A DNA stretch of 64,000 nt from Thalassobaculaceae bacterium. GTDB lineage: Bacteria > Pseudomonadota > Alphaproteobacteria > Thalassobaculales > Thalassobaculaceae. The DNA lies in assembly GCA_029212785.1 (NCBI GenBank), contig JARGOG010000008.1:1-64000 (forward strand), in the 5' to 3' direction. Below the pieces are notes generated by a model, which was not told the DNA's origin, made no database searches, and saw only the letters and a program-made list of their open reading frames with translations. Shown one piece after another: positions 34,872 to 45,205 of this stretch; position 1 is the stretch's first letter, and the number at the start of each line of letters is the position of its first letter. A program made the position numbers and the translations under genes.

Positions 34872-35837
34872 CTACAGGTCGATCTTGTTCTCCAAGCTCT
34901 CGCCGGTGGTGAATCGGATCGCGTTCTCGAACATCTCCTTGAACTTCCGGCGCATGATGTCCTGGGTACCCGGCGCGTTATGCGGGGTCAGCACGACGTT
35001 GCGGAACCCGGCGAAGGGTGACGGGCCCTGGACCGGCTCGATCTCGAAGACGTCCAGACCGGCGCCGCCGAGATGCCCGCTCTCCAGCGCCGCGAGCAGT
35101 GCCGGTTCGGCGACCACGGGGCCTCGGGCGCAGTTGATCAGCATCGCCCCGGGCTTCATCGCCGCGAGCTGCGGCGTGTCGATCATGTGATGGGAAAGCT
35201 CGGTCAGCGGCAGGTGTAGGGTGACGAAGTCGCAGGTGGCGATCAGGTCGTCAAAGCCGACGCGGGTCACGCCCAAATCCCGCTCCACCGCCGGATCCAT
35301 CTCGAGAATGTCGTGATAGACCACCTCGCAGCCGAACGGGGCCAGGCGCTTGGCCACCTGCTTGCCGATTCGCCCGAGGCCGACGATGCCGACGCGGGAC
35401 CCGCCCAGGCCGCGCGCCTCCGCCCGGAAGGTATTTGAATGCCAGCGCCCGGCCCGGAGTTCGCTGTCCTGATAGGCGAGGCGACGGCCGACCGCCAGCA
35501 TCATCATCAGCGCGTGCTCGGCCACGCCCTCGGGAGTGCCGCCGGGGGTGATCGCCAACGGGATCTGACGGTCGCGGATGGCCGTCGTCGCCACCGTGTC
35601 GTGATAGCCGACGCCCTGATGCAGCACGAGGCGCAGCTTCGGGGCGGCGGCCACGTCCGCTTCGGTCAGACGCCGGGCGCCGATCATCACGATCTCCGCC
35701 TCCGCCAACTTCGCCTGCAGTTCCGCCGGATCGTCGCTGTCGAGATAGTCGATGGCGAATCCCTCGGGTTTCTCGCCCTCGATCAAAGTCCGTAGCTTGT
35801 CGTCGGCGGGCACGAAGTAGAGGATGCGGGTTGTCAT
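34872..35837 (-). CDS. D-2-hydroxyacid dehydrogenase
   Basis: A 321-residue NAD(P)-dependent D-isomer-specific dehydrogenase. The nucleotide-binding motif is GLGRIG, and the catalytic residues are R in NCARGPVV, E in DVFEIEP and H in LTPHNAPGT. The ATG at 35837 has GGAGACG upstream. The frame is open far upstream over the neighbouring dioxygenase, but that part is an antisense shadow. It is divergent from the TauD-type dioxygenase across 57 bases, so the two probably share control. Substrate could be phosphoglycerate-like, glyoxylate-derived or another 2-hydroxyacid. Confidence 0.9.
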   Translation of the reverse strand: MTTRILYFVPADDKLRTLIEGEKPEGFAIDYLDSDDPAELQAKLAEAEIVMIGARRLTEADVAAAPKLRLVLHQGVGYHDTVATTAIRDRQIPLAITPGGTPEGVAEHALMMMLAVGRRLAYQDSELRAGRWHSNTFRAEARGLGGSRVGIVGLGRIGKQVAKRLAPFGCEVVYHDILEMDPAVERDLGVTRVGFDDLIATCDFVTLHLPLTELSHHMIDTPQLAAMKPGAMLINCARGPVVAEPALLAALESGHLGGAGLDVFEIEPVQGPSPFAGFRNVVLTPHNAPGTQDIMRRKFKEMFENAIRFTTGESLENKIDL

Positions 35838-35894
35838 CAAGCGTCTCCGAATGAAGGGATGACGCGAACTTATCGAGAAATAGGGAGAATTGTC

Positions 35895-36749
35895 ATGACC
35901 TTGTCGATGCGGCGCCTGAATCCGGTGATCGGAGTGGAGGTCAGCGGCGTCCAGGTCACGCGCGACCTCGGCGACAACGCGTTCGGCGAACTCTATCAGG
36001 CCTGGTTGGACAGCGGCGGTCTGATGGTGCTGCGCGACCAGAAGCTGGAGCCGGAAGACCAAATCGCGTTCTCCCAGCGCTTCGGCGAGCTCGACCCGCT
36101 CAAGGGTCAGACGGTCGAACCCTACCTGCTGCCGGGCCACCCGGAGATCTACCGGGTGTCGAACAAGGTGCAGGACGGCGAGAAACTCGGTCGCCAGCGC
36201 GCCGGCACCTACTGGCATTCCGACAACAGCCACAAGGAGCGGGCCGCCAAGGCATCCCTGCTCTACGGCATCGAAGTCCCGGAATACGGCGGCGACACAC
36301 AGTTCGCCGGCATGGCCAAGGCATGGGAAGAGCTGTCGCCGACCTACCAGAAAATGATCGACGGTCTGCGCTGCGTGCACGATTTCGAGAAGGCCAAGTC
36401 CGGCAGCTTCAAGAACGAGAAGGTTACCGACGGCCATCTGCGCACCACGCCCGCGATCAGCCACCCGCTGGTGCGCACCCATCCGGAAACCGGCAGGAAG
36501 TGCCTGTTCATGAACGCCGGTGTCGTGACCCATATCGAGGGGATGAGCGTCGAGGAGAGCCAGCCGATTCTCGACTACCTCTACCGGCACTGCACCCGGC
36601 CGGAATTCGTCTACCGCCACCAGTGGCGGACCGGCGATCTGCTGGTCTGGGACAACCGCGCGGCCATGCACTATGCCGTCGCCGACTATGACGGTGTGGG
36701 CGACCGCTACATGCACCGAACCACCGTCTTCGGCGATCGTCCGGTCTGA
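35895..36749 (+). CDS. TauD/TfdA-type Fe(II)/2-oxoglutarate dioxygenase
   Basis: A 284-residue enzyme starting at the ATG at 35895 with AGGGAGAA upstream. Iron ligands are H and D in YWHSDNSH and the distal H in AMHYAVADY; a 2-oxoglutarate-binding Arg follows in DRYMHRTT. Members of this family oxidise taurine, alkyl sulfates, carnitine-like amines or 2,4-D. The substrate is unknown; the divergent D-2-hydroxyacid dehydrogenase may act on its product. Confidence 0.88.
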   Translation: MTLSMRRLNPVIGVEVSGVQVTRDLGDNAFGELYQAWLDSGGLMVLRDQKLEPEDQIAFSQRFGELDPLKGQTVEPYLLPGHPEIYRVSNKVQDGEKLGRQRAGTYWHSDNSHKERAAKASLLYGIEVPEYGGDTQFAGMAKAWEELSPTYQKMIDGLRCVHDFEKAKSGSFKNEKVTDGHLRTTPAISHPLVRTHPETGRKCLFMNAGVVTHIEGMSVEESQPILDYLYRHCTRPEFVYRHQWRTGDLLVWDNRAAMHYAVADYDGVGDRYMHRTTVFGDRPV

Positions 36750-36765
36750 CGATCCCGGTCCGCGG

Positions 36766-36801
36766 CGGCGGGTTGGAGAGTCGCGAGACGCTAACCCGCC
36801 G
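36766..36801. terminator. probable bidirectional terminator between TauD-type gene and small Cys protein
   Basis: A perfect 9-base stem, CGGCGGGTT (36766-36774) with AACCCGCCG (36793-36801), is enclosed by a further 8-base pair GATCCCGG/CCGGGATC (36751-36758, 36808-36815). It lies between two convergent genes. No clear T-run follows, so it may need factors. Confidence 0.55.
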
Positions 36802-37038
36802 TCAGTTCCGGGATCCGGGGGCCGGGGACGTGACCGACGCCACTTCCTCGACCCGCGTGCATTGGACGGTAATCTCTCCGAGCTGGAACGCCCCATAGGC
36901 CCGTTCCAGCGCGCCGCCGGCGACGAGATAGCCCAGCCGCTCGCAGGCCGGCTCACTTTCCAAGGTGGCCACGTTCGTCCGGTAGGCGCAGACGTCACCG
37001 TTGAGCGAACAGACCACGATCATTGCCAAATGCCACAT
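36802..37038 (-). CDS. small cysteine-containing protein, unknown function
   Basis: A 78-residue protein starting at the ATG at 37038. The N-terminus has a short hydrophobic stretch (MWHLAMIVVCSL) that could be an uncleaved export signal. Four cysteines lie near residues 10, 17, 32 and 60, which would suit two disulfides in an exported protein. No family recognised. The open frame reaches 37080, but the extra residues look less natural. It is convergent with the TauD-type gene. Confidence 0.55.
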   Translation of the reverse strand: MWHLAMIVVCSLNGDVCAYRTNVATLESEPACERLGYLVAGGALERAYGAFQLGEITVQCTRVEEVASVTSPAPGSRN

Positions 37039-37146
37039 GCACACAAGCGTGCGCGCACCTGGTGCGCCCGTCAAGCGCACTTTGTGCGCTTATTGTCATT
37101 TTCATGACAGGCGAATTCAGAAATTGCCGACCTTCGGACCGGTCGT

Positions 37147-37542
37147 TCAGAACCGAAACATCGCCTCTATCTTCTTCTTCACGGATTCGGGCGAGAACGG
37201 TTTGGCGATATAGGCGTCGACGCCCAGGGCCCGGGCCTGCAGCACAGCTTCGGTCTGTTTGCGCCCGGTCAGCATGATAAATTTCAGGTGAGAATAGTGC
37301 ATGCGCACATAGCGCAGCAGTTCAATGCCGGAGACCGTCGGCATGTTCCAGTCGGAGATCACGAGCTGGAATGTCCCCGGTTCGGCGTCCAGAGCCTTCA
37401 CCGCCTCCGCGCCGTCGCGGCAATAGACCACGTTGGTGATGCCGGTGATGCGCAACGCGCCCCGCACCAACTTGCCGGCCATCTCCTCGTCCTCGGCAAC
37501 GAGGACCTTCAAACCGCTAAAATTCTTTCCGATTTCTGCCAT
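37147..37542 (-). CDS. CheY-like single-domain response regulator
   Basis: This 131-residue receiver domain has the acidic pocket EDE near residue 18, the phospho-acceptor Asp in VISDWNMP, the conserved T in MLTGRK and the K in YIAKPFSP. The WNMP sequence and the CRDGAEAVK region resemble chemotaxis CheY proteins. It lies 38 bases downstream of a hybrid kinase gene on the same strand, which is the likely phosphodonor. It could alternatively take phosphate from the CheA at 26426. Confidence 0.9.
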   Translation of the reverse strand: MAEIGKNFSGLKVLVAEDEEMAGKLVRGALRITGITNVVYCRDGAEAVKALDAEPGTFQLVISDWNMPTVSGIELLRYVRMHYSHLKFIMLTGRKQTEAVLQARALGVDAYIAKPFSPESVKKKIEAMFRF

Positions 37543-37580
37543 TCGGGTCCGCCTGTCCGGCTCTGCCTGTACTATCTCTG

Positions 37581-39827
37581 CTATTCTGCCGCTGTCCGTC
37601 GCAGATGCGCGCCAAGCAGGGCGCGGCCCTGCTCGATCGCCGCCGGAAGTGCGTCGCTCGCAGCGGACGCCCCTTCGATATCGCCCGCCTCGGCGTCGCG
37701 TTCAATCCCTTCCGCGAGCCGCCAGACCGCGCGCAGGCCGATCGCGCCGGCCCCGCTCTTGAGCTTATGCGCCGCTTGCGACCAGGCGCCCGCATCGCCC
37801 ATGCCCCGCGCGGCGGCGATCTCGGCAAGCGCCTGGGCGGCAGTACCGGTGAAATCCTCCGCCATCTCCTCGGCGAATTCAGGGCCAAGCTGGTCGCTCA
37901 ACCGGTCGACCAGGATCGGTTCGAACGGCTCGGTGCCATTCTCTAGAATCGCGGAGGCGTCCTCCTCGTCCTCCGCCTCGTCCCAGACATCGAACAGCGC
38001 GTCGTCGCCGCCGATGGCATCGACCAGCGCGCGGGCCAGCACCCGCGGATCGATCGGCTTGGCCACAGCGGCATTCATGCCCGCCTCCAGGCAGGCCCGG
38101 ATCTCGTGATCCATGGCGCCGGCGGTGGCGGCGATGATCGGGATCGCGGATGCCGGTCCCGCCAGCGCCCGGATCGCCCGCGTCGCCTCGATCCCGCCCA
38201 TCTCCGGCATGTGCAGATCCATCAGCACCGCGTCGAACGCCTCCGCCTGAACCGCGGCCACGGCGGCGGCGCCGGTCTCGACGACGGTCACCGTGTGGCC
38301 GTCGCGGGCCAGCAGGCCGCGGGCCACCTGTTGGTTCACCAGATTGTCCTCGGCAACCAGAATGCGTAGCGGCGGCAGGGAGATCTGCGTGTCCGCCCCC
38401 TCCTCTTCCACCGGCGCGCCCACGGGCAGGGCGATGGCGATGCGGAAGGTCGAGCCTTCCCCGACCGCGCTGTCCACGGTCAGCGATCCGCCCATGCGAT
38501 CGACGATCCGTTTGGCGATCGACAGGCCGAGGCCGGTGCCACCGAACCGCCGCGCCACCGAGGCGTCCGCCTGGGAGAAGTCACGGAACAACCGCCCCCG
38601 GGTCTCGGCATCCATGCCGATGCCGGTATCGACTACCGAGATCGCCACCCCGTCCGGCCGATCCGTCGTCGAGGCGACCACGCGCACCGAGCCCGACTCG
38701 GTGAATTTCACCGCATTGCCAATCAGATTCAGCAGCACCTGACGCAGGCGACCGGGATCACCGACACGATATCGCGGCACGGCATCCATGATCTCCACCG
38801 ACAGGGTCAGTCCACGCTCCGACGCGCGTCCCTGCATCAACGAGGCCGCCCCCTGGATTACCCGGTACAGGTCGAAATCCACTGCCTCCAGATCGAGCCG
38901 GCCGGCCTCCAGCTTGGAGTGATCGAGAATGTCGTTCAGGATCGTCATCAGGCTCTCGCCGGACTCGAGCACCGTGCGCGCGGTATCGCGCGTCGACGGA
39001 TCGAGGTCGCTGTCCAGCAGCAGCCGCGTCATGCCGATCACTCCGTTCATCGGCGTGCGGATCTCGTGGGACATGATGGCCAGGAATTCGGACTTGGCCC
39101 GGGTCGCGTCCTCCGCCCGATCCTTGGCTTCGCGCACCTCCGCCATGGCGGTCTTGAACACGGCGAGTGCGGAGGACATCGCGCCGATCTCGTCACCCCG
39201 GCCCTGGTCCGGCACGGCGACCTCGCCGTCGCCGGCCGCGAGACGGGTCATCGCGTCCTCCATCCGGCCGAGTGGGCGCACGATGGTGCGGGCCAGCAAC
39301 ACGGCGACGGCGAGGGCAACGACCAGCACGCCGGCGATCACGGCGATCGTCCAAAGCTTGGTCTGCTCGATCAGACGTTCGGCCTCAAGCCAGAACTTGA
39401 AGCCGCCGGAGGCCGCGACCTCCACCAGAATCTCCAGGTTGAGGGCGACCTCGTCCGCCAGTTCCGGGCGCGCCGCGCCGGTCGCCTCGGCAGATCGCCA
39501 GGCGGCGAGATCGGTGCGGATCAGGGCGAGCACCTCGGGCACCGCGTCGTCCCGCGAGCGCTCCTCCACCACGGCGAGGTCGGAGAGCAACTCCTCCCAG
39601 CGCGCCGCACGGTCGGTCTCGGCATCGGCCCGGCGCAGGATCGCGAAACTGACTTGGGCGGCGCGGGCGTGGTTGATCGCCTGCAGCGGCTGGTCATAGA
39701 GCCGCTGGGCGAGGTCCCCGAGCGACCAGGTCGCGGTCAGGGCGACGGCGGCGAGCGCGGCGGCGGCCATCACCGCGACCAGAAAGGCGCCGACCAGCTT
39801 CCAGCGGATAGAAATCCGATCGAGCAT
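37581..39827 (-). CDS. membrane hybrid histidine kinase with receiver and Hpt domains
   Basis: The 748-residue protein starts at the ATG at 39827. Transmembrane helices lie near residues 10-32 and 158-180, bounding a periplasmic helical sensor. A HAMP domain follows (180-232), then HisKA with H254 in [10 protein letters not shown]. The HATPase domain is near 360-480 ([24 protein letters not shown]). A receiver follows near 500-620 with D in [11 protein letters not shown], and a C-terminal Hpt domain has H in [13 protein letters not shown]. This is a full three-step phosphorelay in one chain. The partner is probably the CheY-like protein 38 bases downstream. A GTG at 39839 is an alternative start. 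Confidence 0.92.
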   Translation of the reverse strand: MLDRISIRWKLVGAFLVAVMAAAALAAVALTATWSLGDLAQRLYDQPLQAINHARAAQVSFAILRRADAETDRAARWEELLSDLAVVEERSRDDAVPEVLALIRTDLAAWRSAEATGAARPELADEVALNLEILVEVAASGGFKFWLEAERLIEQTKLWTIAVIAGVLVVALAVAVLLARTIVRPLGRMEDAMTRLAAGDGEVAVPDQGRGDEIGAMSSALAVFKTAMAEVREAKDRAEDATRAKSEFLAIMSHEIRTPMNGVIGMTRLLLDSDLDPSTRDTARTVLESGESLMTILNDILDHSKLEAGRLDLEAVDFDLYRVIQGAASLMQGRASERGLTLSVEIMDAVPRYRVGDPGRLRQVLLNLIGNAVKFTESGSVRVVASTTDRPDGVAISVVDTGIGMDAETRGRLFRDFSQADASVARRFGGTGLGLSIAKRIVDRMGGSLTVDSAVGEGSTFRIAIALPVGAPVEEEGADTQISLPPLRILVAEDNLVNQQVARGLLARDGHTVTVVETGAAAVAAVQAEAFDAVLMDLHMPEMGGIEATRAIRALAGPASAIPIIAATAGAMDHEIRACLEAGMNAAVAKPIDPRVLARALVDAIGGDDALFDVWDEAEDEEDASAILENGTEPFEPILVDRLSDQLGPEFAEEMAEDFTGTAAQALAEIAAARGMGDAGAWSQAAHKLKSGAGAIGLRAVWRLAEGIERDAEAGDIEGASAASDALPAAIEQGRALLGAHLRRTAAE

Positions 39828-39894
39828 GGCGGGGGGCACCTTCTGGCTGGACGACGGGTAAGGATATCACGGCTTGCGGGCGTGGGAGTGGCTG

Positions 39895-40006
39895 GATCCC
39901 GGTCTCGCCCCCGCGGGCAGAATCAAAAAACGGCGGGAGTTTCACCGGCCCGTCCACCGGCCACCAGCATCACCCTCCCGGACGGCGCCGGGCCTGATCC
40001 GGGATC
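39895..40006. repeat. degenerate palindromic element, similar to the one near 31574
   Basis: Arms GATCCCGG (39895-39902) and CCGGGATC (39999-40006) are perfect complements. The enclosed stretch contains CCTCCCGGACGGCGCCGGGCC, sharing the CTCCCGGA/GGGCC vocabulary of the 31574 element. It lies in the gap between the cupredoxin gene end and the hybrid kinase start. Confidence 0.35.
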
Positions 40007-40044
40007 GGGAAACCTGGACGGGAACCGAAGCCCCCCACTCCCCC

Positions 40045-40395
40045 TCATTCAACCGTCACGACCAGCTTCATCTTCGGGTGGATCCGGCAGAGGATATCGA
40101 CCGTGCCCGGTTGCTCCAGTGTGACGCGGGTCGTCTCGCCGCGGGTCTGCACCCCGATGTTGAAGATGCTGCCCGGCGTCTCGGAATACACGTTGTGATC
40201 GTAGAAATCGTCGTTGAGGAAGGCAACGGTGTCGCCCGCCTTGACCGTGACCTCCCCTGGACGGAAGGAGCGGTGCTTCTGGATCACCACATGCTCGGTC
40301 GCCGCCCAGGCCACCCCGACCCCGGCTCCGATCCCCGCACCGACACCGGTGCCAAGCACAATGGCGCAAACGGCCGGAGCGAACCTGCCACTCAT
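40045..40395 (-). CDS. cupredoxin (type 1 copper protein)
   Basis: This 116-residue exported protein starts at the ATG at 40395 with a signal peptide (hydrophobic 10-30, AWAA). The copper ligands are visible: H in FYDHNVYS, then C-x-x-H-x-x-M in LCRIHPKM. The FxxPGEVTVKAGDTV strand is typical of pseudoazurin/plastocyanin-like proteins. It would carry single electrons in the periplasm; the partner is not identified in the window. Confidence 0.85.
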   Translation of the reverse strand: MSGRFAPAVCAIVLGTGVGAGIGAGVGVAWAATEHVVIQKHRSFRPGEVTVKAGDTVAFLNDDFYDHNVYSETPGSIFNIGVQTRGETTRVTLEQPGTVDILCRIHPKMKLVVTVE

Positions 40396-40533
40396 GATTT
40401 TGGTCCCGTGCAATACAACTGAAGGCGGCAGTGTAGCGGATCTCTCGCAGTTGCGAAACGGAACCGACGGTACGGTTCCGGCAATGTGATCGCCGCGCCG
40501 GGCCTGCTGCGGAAGAGGGCTCAGCCCCCTCCC

Positions 40534-41994
40534 CTACCCGTCCAGCTTCTGGCGCAGCAGGTCGTTGACCATGCCGGGGTTCGCCTTGCCCTGGCTCTTC
40601 TTCATGGTCTGGCCGACGAAGAAGCCGAACAGCTTATCCTTGCCGCCCCGGTACTGCTCGACCTTGTCGGCGTTCTCGGCCAGCACCGCGTCGATGATGC
40701 CCTCGATCGCGCCGGTGTCGGAGACCTGCTTCAGGCCCTTCTCCTCGACGATGTCGCCGGCCGCCTTGCCGGTCTCGAACATCTCGGCGAAGACCTCCTT
40801 GGCGATGCGCCCGGAGATCGTGCCGTCGCCGATCAGGTCGACCAGACCGCCCAGGCTTTCGGCCGAAACCGGACTCTCGGACAGATCTTTGCCGGCCTTG
40901 TTCAGGGCGCCGAACAGCTCGGAGATCAGCCAGTTGGCGGCGATCTTTGCGTCGCGCCCCTTGGCAAGCTGCTCGTACCAGTCGGCGGTCTCCCGCTCCT
41001 CCACCAGAATGGCGGCGTCATAGGGCGACAGGCCGAAATCGGCAATGAACCGCGCCTTCTTGACGTCCGGCAGTTCCGGCAGCTCGGCGCCGAGCGCGTC
41101 GACGCGGGCCTGATCCAGCACCAGCGGCAACAGGTCCGGATCCGGGAAGTAGCGGTAGTCCTGCGCATCCTCCTTGGAGCGCATCGACCGGGTCTCGCCG
41201 CGACCGGTGTCGAACAGTCGGGTTTCCTGATCGATCTTGCCGCCGCCTTCCAGGATCTCGATCTGGCGCCGCGCCTCGTACTCGATCGCCTGATGGATGA
41301 AGCGCACCGAGTTCATGTTCTTGATCTCGCAGCGCGTGCCGAGCGGGTCGCCCGGCTTGCGTACCGACACGTTCACATCGGCGCGCATCGAGCCTTCCTG
41401 CATGTTGCCGTCGCAGGTGCCGATATAGCGCAGGATCGAGCGCAGCTTCTTGACGTAGAGGCCCGCCTCTTCCGGCGAGGAGAGATCCGGCTTTGAGACG
41501 ATCTCCATCAGCGCCACGCCCGACCGGTTCAGGTCGACATAGGTCTTCTGCGGATGCTGATCGTGCAGCGACTTGCCGGCGTCCTGCTCCAGATGCAGCC
41601 GCTCGATCCCGACCGACTTGGTCGAGCCGTCCGGCAGGTCGAGCAGCAGCACACCCTCGCCGACGATCGGATCCTTGTACTGGCTGATCTGATAGCCCTG
41701 GGGCAGATCCGCATAGAAGTAGTTCTTGCGGTCGAACACGCTGCGCAGGTTGATCTGCGCCTTGAGCGCCAGACCGGTGCGCACCGCCTGCTCCACGCAT
41801 TCGCGGTTGATCACCGGCAGCATGCCCGGCATGGCGGCGTCGACCAGACTGACCTGGGTATTGGCCTCGGCCCCGAAGGTGGTCGAGGACCCGGAGAACA
41901 GTTTGGCGTGGGAAATCACCTGGGCGTGCACTTCGAGGCCGAGCACGACCTCCCACTCGCCCGTCTCACCCTGGATACGATACGGCTCTGTCAT
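40534..41994 (-). CDS. gatB: aspartyl/glutamyl-tRNA amidotransferase subunit B
   Basis: The 486-residue subunit holds the kinase/amidation active site of GatCAB. Signatures are [19 protein letters not shown] at the N-terminus, the RADVNVSVR segment near 200, and a C-terminal tRNA-binding YqeY-like tail. It is the last gene of the gatC-gatA-gatB order on the minus strand with 3 bases to gatA. Confidence 0.97.
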   Translation of the reverse strand: MTEPYRIQGETGEWEVVLGLEVHAQVISHAKLFSGSSTTFGAEANTQVSLVDAAMPGMLPVINRECVEQAVRTGLALKAQINLRSVFDRKNYFYADLPQGYQISQYKDPIVGEGVLLLDLPDGSTKSVGIERLHLEQDAGKSLHDQHPQKTYVDLNRSGVALMEIVSKPDLSSPEEAGLYVKKLRSILRYIGTCDGNMQEGSMRADVNVSVRKPGDPLGTRCEIKNMNSVRFIHQAIEYEARRQIEILEGGGKIDQETRLFDTGRGETRSMRSKEDAQDYRYFPDPDLLPLVLDQARVDALGAELPELPDVKKARFIADFGLSPYDAAILVEERETADWYEQLAKGRDAKIAANWLISELFGALNKAGKDLSESPVSAESLGGLVDLIGDGTISGRIAKEVFAEMFETGKAAGDIVEEKGLKQVSDTGAIEGIIDAVLAENADKVEQYRGGKDKLFGFFVGQTMKKSQGKANPGMVNDLLRQKLDG

Positions 41995-41997
41995 CGT

Positions 41998-43479
41998 TCA
42001 GCCCTCCCGCACCATGGTCGGCACGGCGGTGAAGTCCGCCGCCCGCTCCAATGCCCGGCCGACGCGAACCACCGAGCCCTCGTCGAACATGCGGCCCAGG
42101 ACCTGCAGCCCCATCGGCAGCCCGCGCTCGGACAGGCCGGCCGGGACCGAAATTCCCGGCAGACCGGCCAAGCTGGCGGGCACGGTGAATATGTCGTTCA
42201 GGTACATCTTGACCGGATCGTCCTCGTTGTCGCCGATGGCGAAGGCATCCGACGGCGCCGTCGGCGTCAGGATGGCGTCCACCGTCTCGAAGGCCTGATC
42301 GAAGTCGCGGCGCAGCAGGGCGCGCACCTTCTGGGCCTTCAGGTAATAGGCGTCGTAATAGCCGGCGGACAGCACATAGGTGCCGACCAGCACCCGCCGC
42401 TGCACCTCCTCGCCGAAGCCTGCGGCGCGGGTATTGGCGTACATCTCCGCCAAACTGTCGCCATCGACCCGCAGGCCGTAGCGCACGCCGTCATAGCGCG
42501 CCAGGTTCGACGACGCCTCGGCCGGGGCGATGATGTAGTAGGTCGCCAACGCGTACTTCGTATGCGGCAGGGAGATGTCGACGATCTCCGCCCCCTCCGC
42601 CTTCAGCCAGTCGATGCCTTGGCGCCAGACCTTGGTGATCTCCTCGGGCATGCCGTCGACCTGATATTCGGCCGGCACGCCGATCTTCAGGCCCTTCACG
42701 CCCTGGTTCAGCGCCGCGGACAGATCCGGCATGGCCTCGGCCGCGGAGGTCGAGTCCTTCGGGTCATACCCGGCCATGACCTGCAGCATCAGCGCCGCAT
42801 CCTCGACCGTGCGGGCCATCGGGCCGGCCTGATCCAGCGACGAGGCGAAAGCGACGATGCCCCAGCGCGAGCATCGCCCGTAGGTCGGCTTCATGCCGAC
42901 GATGCCGGAGAAGCTGGCCGGCTGGCGGATCGAGCCGCCGGTATCGGTCCCGGTCGCCGCCAGGGCCGAGCGCGCGGCCACCGCCGCCGCCGAGCCGCCG
43001 GAAGAGCCGCCCGGTACCCGCTTGCGGTCCGGTTCGTCGGTCGAGCGCCAGGGGTTCTCCACCGGGCCGTAATAGGAGGTGACGTTGGACGAGCCCATGG
43101 CGAACTCGTCCAGGTTGGTCTTGCCCAGCAGCACCGCACCGGCGTTCCACAGGTTCGTGGTCACCGTCGATTCGTAGGGCGGGATGAAGCCGTCAAGAAT
43201 ATGGGAGGCTGCCGTGGTCAGCACGCCCTCGGTGCAGAACAGGTCCTTGATGGCGAGCGGAATGCCCTCCAGCGCCCCGCCCTCGCCTTTGGCCAGGCGC
43301 GCATCGGCCTGCTCGGCCATCTGCAGCGCCTTGTCCGGCGTGGTGGTGATGTAGGCGTTGAGATCCGCCGTCGCCTCCATGCGGGCGATATAGGCCTGGG
43401 TCAGCTCGGTGCTCGAGATGTCCTTGGCGGCCAGCGTCGCCCGCGCCTCGGCGAGCGTCAGGTTCAGAAGATCGCTCAT
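41998..43479 (-). CDS. gatA: aspartyl/glutamyl-tRNA amidotransferase subunit A
   Basis: This 493-residue amidase-signature subunit makes ammonia from glutamine. The Ser-cisSer-Lys triad is visible: K in PLAIKDLF, then [12 protein letters not shown] and [12 protein letters not shown]. The ATG at 43479 abuts the gatC stop (TGATG); a GTG one codon earlier is in frame. The operon gatC-gatA-gatB provides Gln-tRNA and/or Asn-tRNA by transamidation. Confidence 0.97.
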   Translation of the reverse strand: MSDLLNLTLAEARATLAAKDISSTELTQAYIARMEATADLNAYITTTPDKALQMAEQADARLAKGEGGALEGIPLAIKDLFCTEGVLTTAASHILDGFIPPYESTVTTNLWNAGAVLLGKTNLDEFAMGSSNVTSYYGPVENPWRSTDEPDRKRVPGGSSGGSAAAVAARSALAATGTDTGGSIRQPASFSGIVGMKPTYGRCSRWGIVAFASSLDQAGPMARTVEDAALMLQVMAGYDPKDSTSAAEAMPDLSAALNQGVKGLKIGVPAEYQVDGMPEEITKVWRQGIDWLKAEGAEIVDISLPHTKYALATYYIIAPAEASSNLARYDGVRYGLRVDGDSLAEMYANTRAAGFGEEVQRRVLVGTYVLSAGYYDAYYLKAQKVRALLRRDFDQAFETVDAILTPTAPSDAFAIGDNEDDPVKMYLNDIFTVPASLAGLPGISVPAGLSERGLPMGLQVLGRMFDEGSVVRVGRALERAADFTAVPTMVREG

Positions 43480-43766
43480 CACTCGACCACCTTCGGCACG
43501 ACGTAGAACCCGTGGGTCGATTCCGGCGCATTCGCCGTGACCCGCGCCTGATAGCCACCGTCGGTGATCGCATCCTCGCGCTGCGGCAGCGTGTGACCGG
43601 TCACGCTGGCCAGCGGTTCGACGCCGGCGGTATCGACCGCGTCAAGCTGCTCGACGAAGCCAAGAATGGCGTTCAGGTCGCCCACCATCGCCTCCAGGCG
43701 ATCGTCTGGGACCTTGATCCGGGCGAGGTTCGCGATTGACGCGACAGTGGCCTTGTCGAGCGACAT
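43479..43766 (-). CDS. gatC: aspartyl/glutamyl-tRNA amidotransferase subunit C
   Basis: The 95-residue subunit stabilises GatA. Family features are the N-terminal [20 protein letters not shown] helix and the C-terminal [20 protein letters not shown] segment. It heads the operon and is divergent from ruvX, with 84 bases between the start codons. Confidence 0.95.
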   Translation of the reverse strand: MSLDKATVASIANLARIKVPDDRLEAMVGDLNAILGFVEQLDAVDTAGVEPLASVTGHTLPQREDAITDGGYQARVTANAPESTHGFYVVPKVVE

Positions 43767-43850
43767 GGGCTAAGACCGTTCCAGTTATTCTCAGGAGCGC
43801 GAAAAACGGCGGAAATCCGCCATTTGGAAGCGCGGAAGCTAGCACCAGCC

Positions 43851-44309
43851 ATGCCCGTCTGCAAGCCCGGCGACCTTGTTCGCCTTCTCGCCCCCGGCGC
43901 CCGTCTCATCGGGCTCGATTTCGGATCCAAAACCATCGGAGTGGCGATCTCCGATGCGGCCCTGCGGGTCGCCGCCCCGGTGACGACGATCCGCCGCAAG
44001 AAATTCTCCGCCGACGCGGACGAACTGATCAAGATCGTCGAAAGCCGCGGGGTTGGCGGTTTCGTGGTCGGCCTGCCGCTCAACATGGACGGGACCGAAG
44101 GGCCGCGCTGCCAGTCGACCCGCGACCTGACCGAGGAACTGCTGGCCCGCCACGACCTGCCGACGATCTTCCAGGACGAGCGAATGAGCAGCCAGGCGGT
44201 CGAGCGCGCGATGATCAGCGAGGGCGACCTAAGCCGTAAGCGCCGCCAGGAATCGATCGACGCGGCGGCGGCGGCCTACATCCTGCAATCGGCGCTGGAC
44301 GCCCTTTGA
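43851..44309 (+). CDS. ruvX: RuvX/YqgF putative Holliday-junction resolvase/pre-16S rRNA nuclease
   Basis: A 152-residue RNase H-fold protein. LIGLDFGSKTIGVAISD at the N-terminus carries the first catalytic Asp; GLPLNMDGTEGPRCQ and the DERMSSQAVERAM segment are conserved. It is involved in rRNA maturation (YqgF) and possibly recombination. The ATG at 43851 is preferred over a TTG at 43824. Its TGA overlaps the next gene's TTG. Confidence 0.92.
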   Translation: MPVCKPGDLVRLLAPGARLIGLDFGSKTIGVAISDAALRVAAPVTTIRRKKFSADADELIKIVESRGVGGFVVGLPLNMDGTEGPRCQSTRDLTEELLARHDLPTIFQDERMSSQAVERAMISEGDLSRKRRQESIDAAAAAYILQSALDAL

Positions 44310-45205
44310 CAGCCCTCCTGCCCGTCTTTGGTCTGATCGTTCTCGGTGCCGTGCTTGCGCGGATCGGGCCGCTTGGCGATGACGGGTGGCGGGCGGTCGA
44401 GCAGCTCACCTACTGGCTGCTGCTGCCGGCCCTGCTGCTGCTGAAGCTCGGCGGCACCGATCTTTCGGACTACACGATCGGGCCGATGGTGATCGCCATG
44501 GCCGGCGCGGTGATCATCGCCACCGCCGTCCTGCTGGCGATCCACCGGCTGACCGGGATCAATGGCCCGGCCTATACCAGCGTGATCCAGGGCGCGATCC
44601 GGCAGAACACCTATATCGGCGTCGCCAGCGTCGGCGCGCTTTACGGGCATACCGGCGAGGCGCTGGCCGCGGTCGGCATCGCCGCGGTCATTCCGCTGGT
44701 GAACTCGATCTCGATCTGGGTGCTGACCCGGATGGCGGGTAACGAGCCGAAGAGCGGGCTGCAGATCCTCTGGGCGATGCTGAAGAACCCGATCTTCCTG
44801 GCCTGCATTCTCGGCATCGCCTTGAACGCGAGCGGGGTCGGCATCCACCCGATGCTCGCCGAAGGCCTCGACAAGCTCGCCGGTGCCGCGCTGGCGCTTG
44901 GCCTGCTGGCGGTGGGGGCGGGTCTGCGCTTCGCGGTGCTGAAGACCGGCTGGCCGGCCCTGCTGCTGTCCAACGCGGTCAAGCTGGTCGGCATTCCGCT
45001 GCTGACCCTGGCGCTCGCGGCCCCGCTCGGCCTGACCGGCGTGGCGCTGGCGGTGGCGGTGCTGTTCAACGCCCTGCCGAGCTCTGCTTCTTCTTATGTC
45101 TTCGCCCGCCAGCTCGGCGGCGACCACGAGTTGATGGCGGCGATCCTGACCACCCAGGTGATCATGGCGGCGGTCACCCTGCCGATCATGCTGGCCTTGG
45201 TGTAG
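44306..45205 (+). CDS. AEC (auxin efflux carrier)-family transporter
   Basis: This 299-residue integral membrane protein has about ten hydrophobic segments in the 5+5 arrangement of the AEC family (MTALLPVFGLIVLGAVLARIG at the start). Central segments show RQNTYIGVASVGAL and C-terminal PSSASSYVFARQLGGD, both typical. The TTG start overlaps the ruvX stop by 4 bases (TTGA). Family members export malonate, malate or other carboxylates; the substrate is unknown. Confidence 0.82.
   Translation: MTALLPVFGLIVLGAVLARIGPLGDDGWRAVEQLTYWLLLPALLLLKLGGTDLSDYTIGPMVIAMAGAVIIATAVLLAIHRLTGINGPAYTSVIQGAIRQNTYIGVASVGALYGHTGEALAAVGIAAVIPLVNSISIWVLTRMAGNEPKSGLQILWAMLKNPIFLACILGIALNASGVGIHPMLAEGLDKLAGAALALGLLAVGAGLRFAVLKTGWPALLLSNAVKLVGIPLLTLALAAPLGLTGVALAVAVLFNALPSSASSYVFARQLGGDHELMAAILTTQVIMAAVTLPIMLALV

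Noticed and set aside
34872-36998. 708-residue fusion of an upstream segment with the D-2-hydroxyacid dehydrogenase
   Set aside because: The first 387 residues are antisense to the TauD-type dioxygenase; a normal start with GGAGACG lies at 35837.
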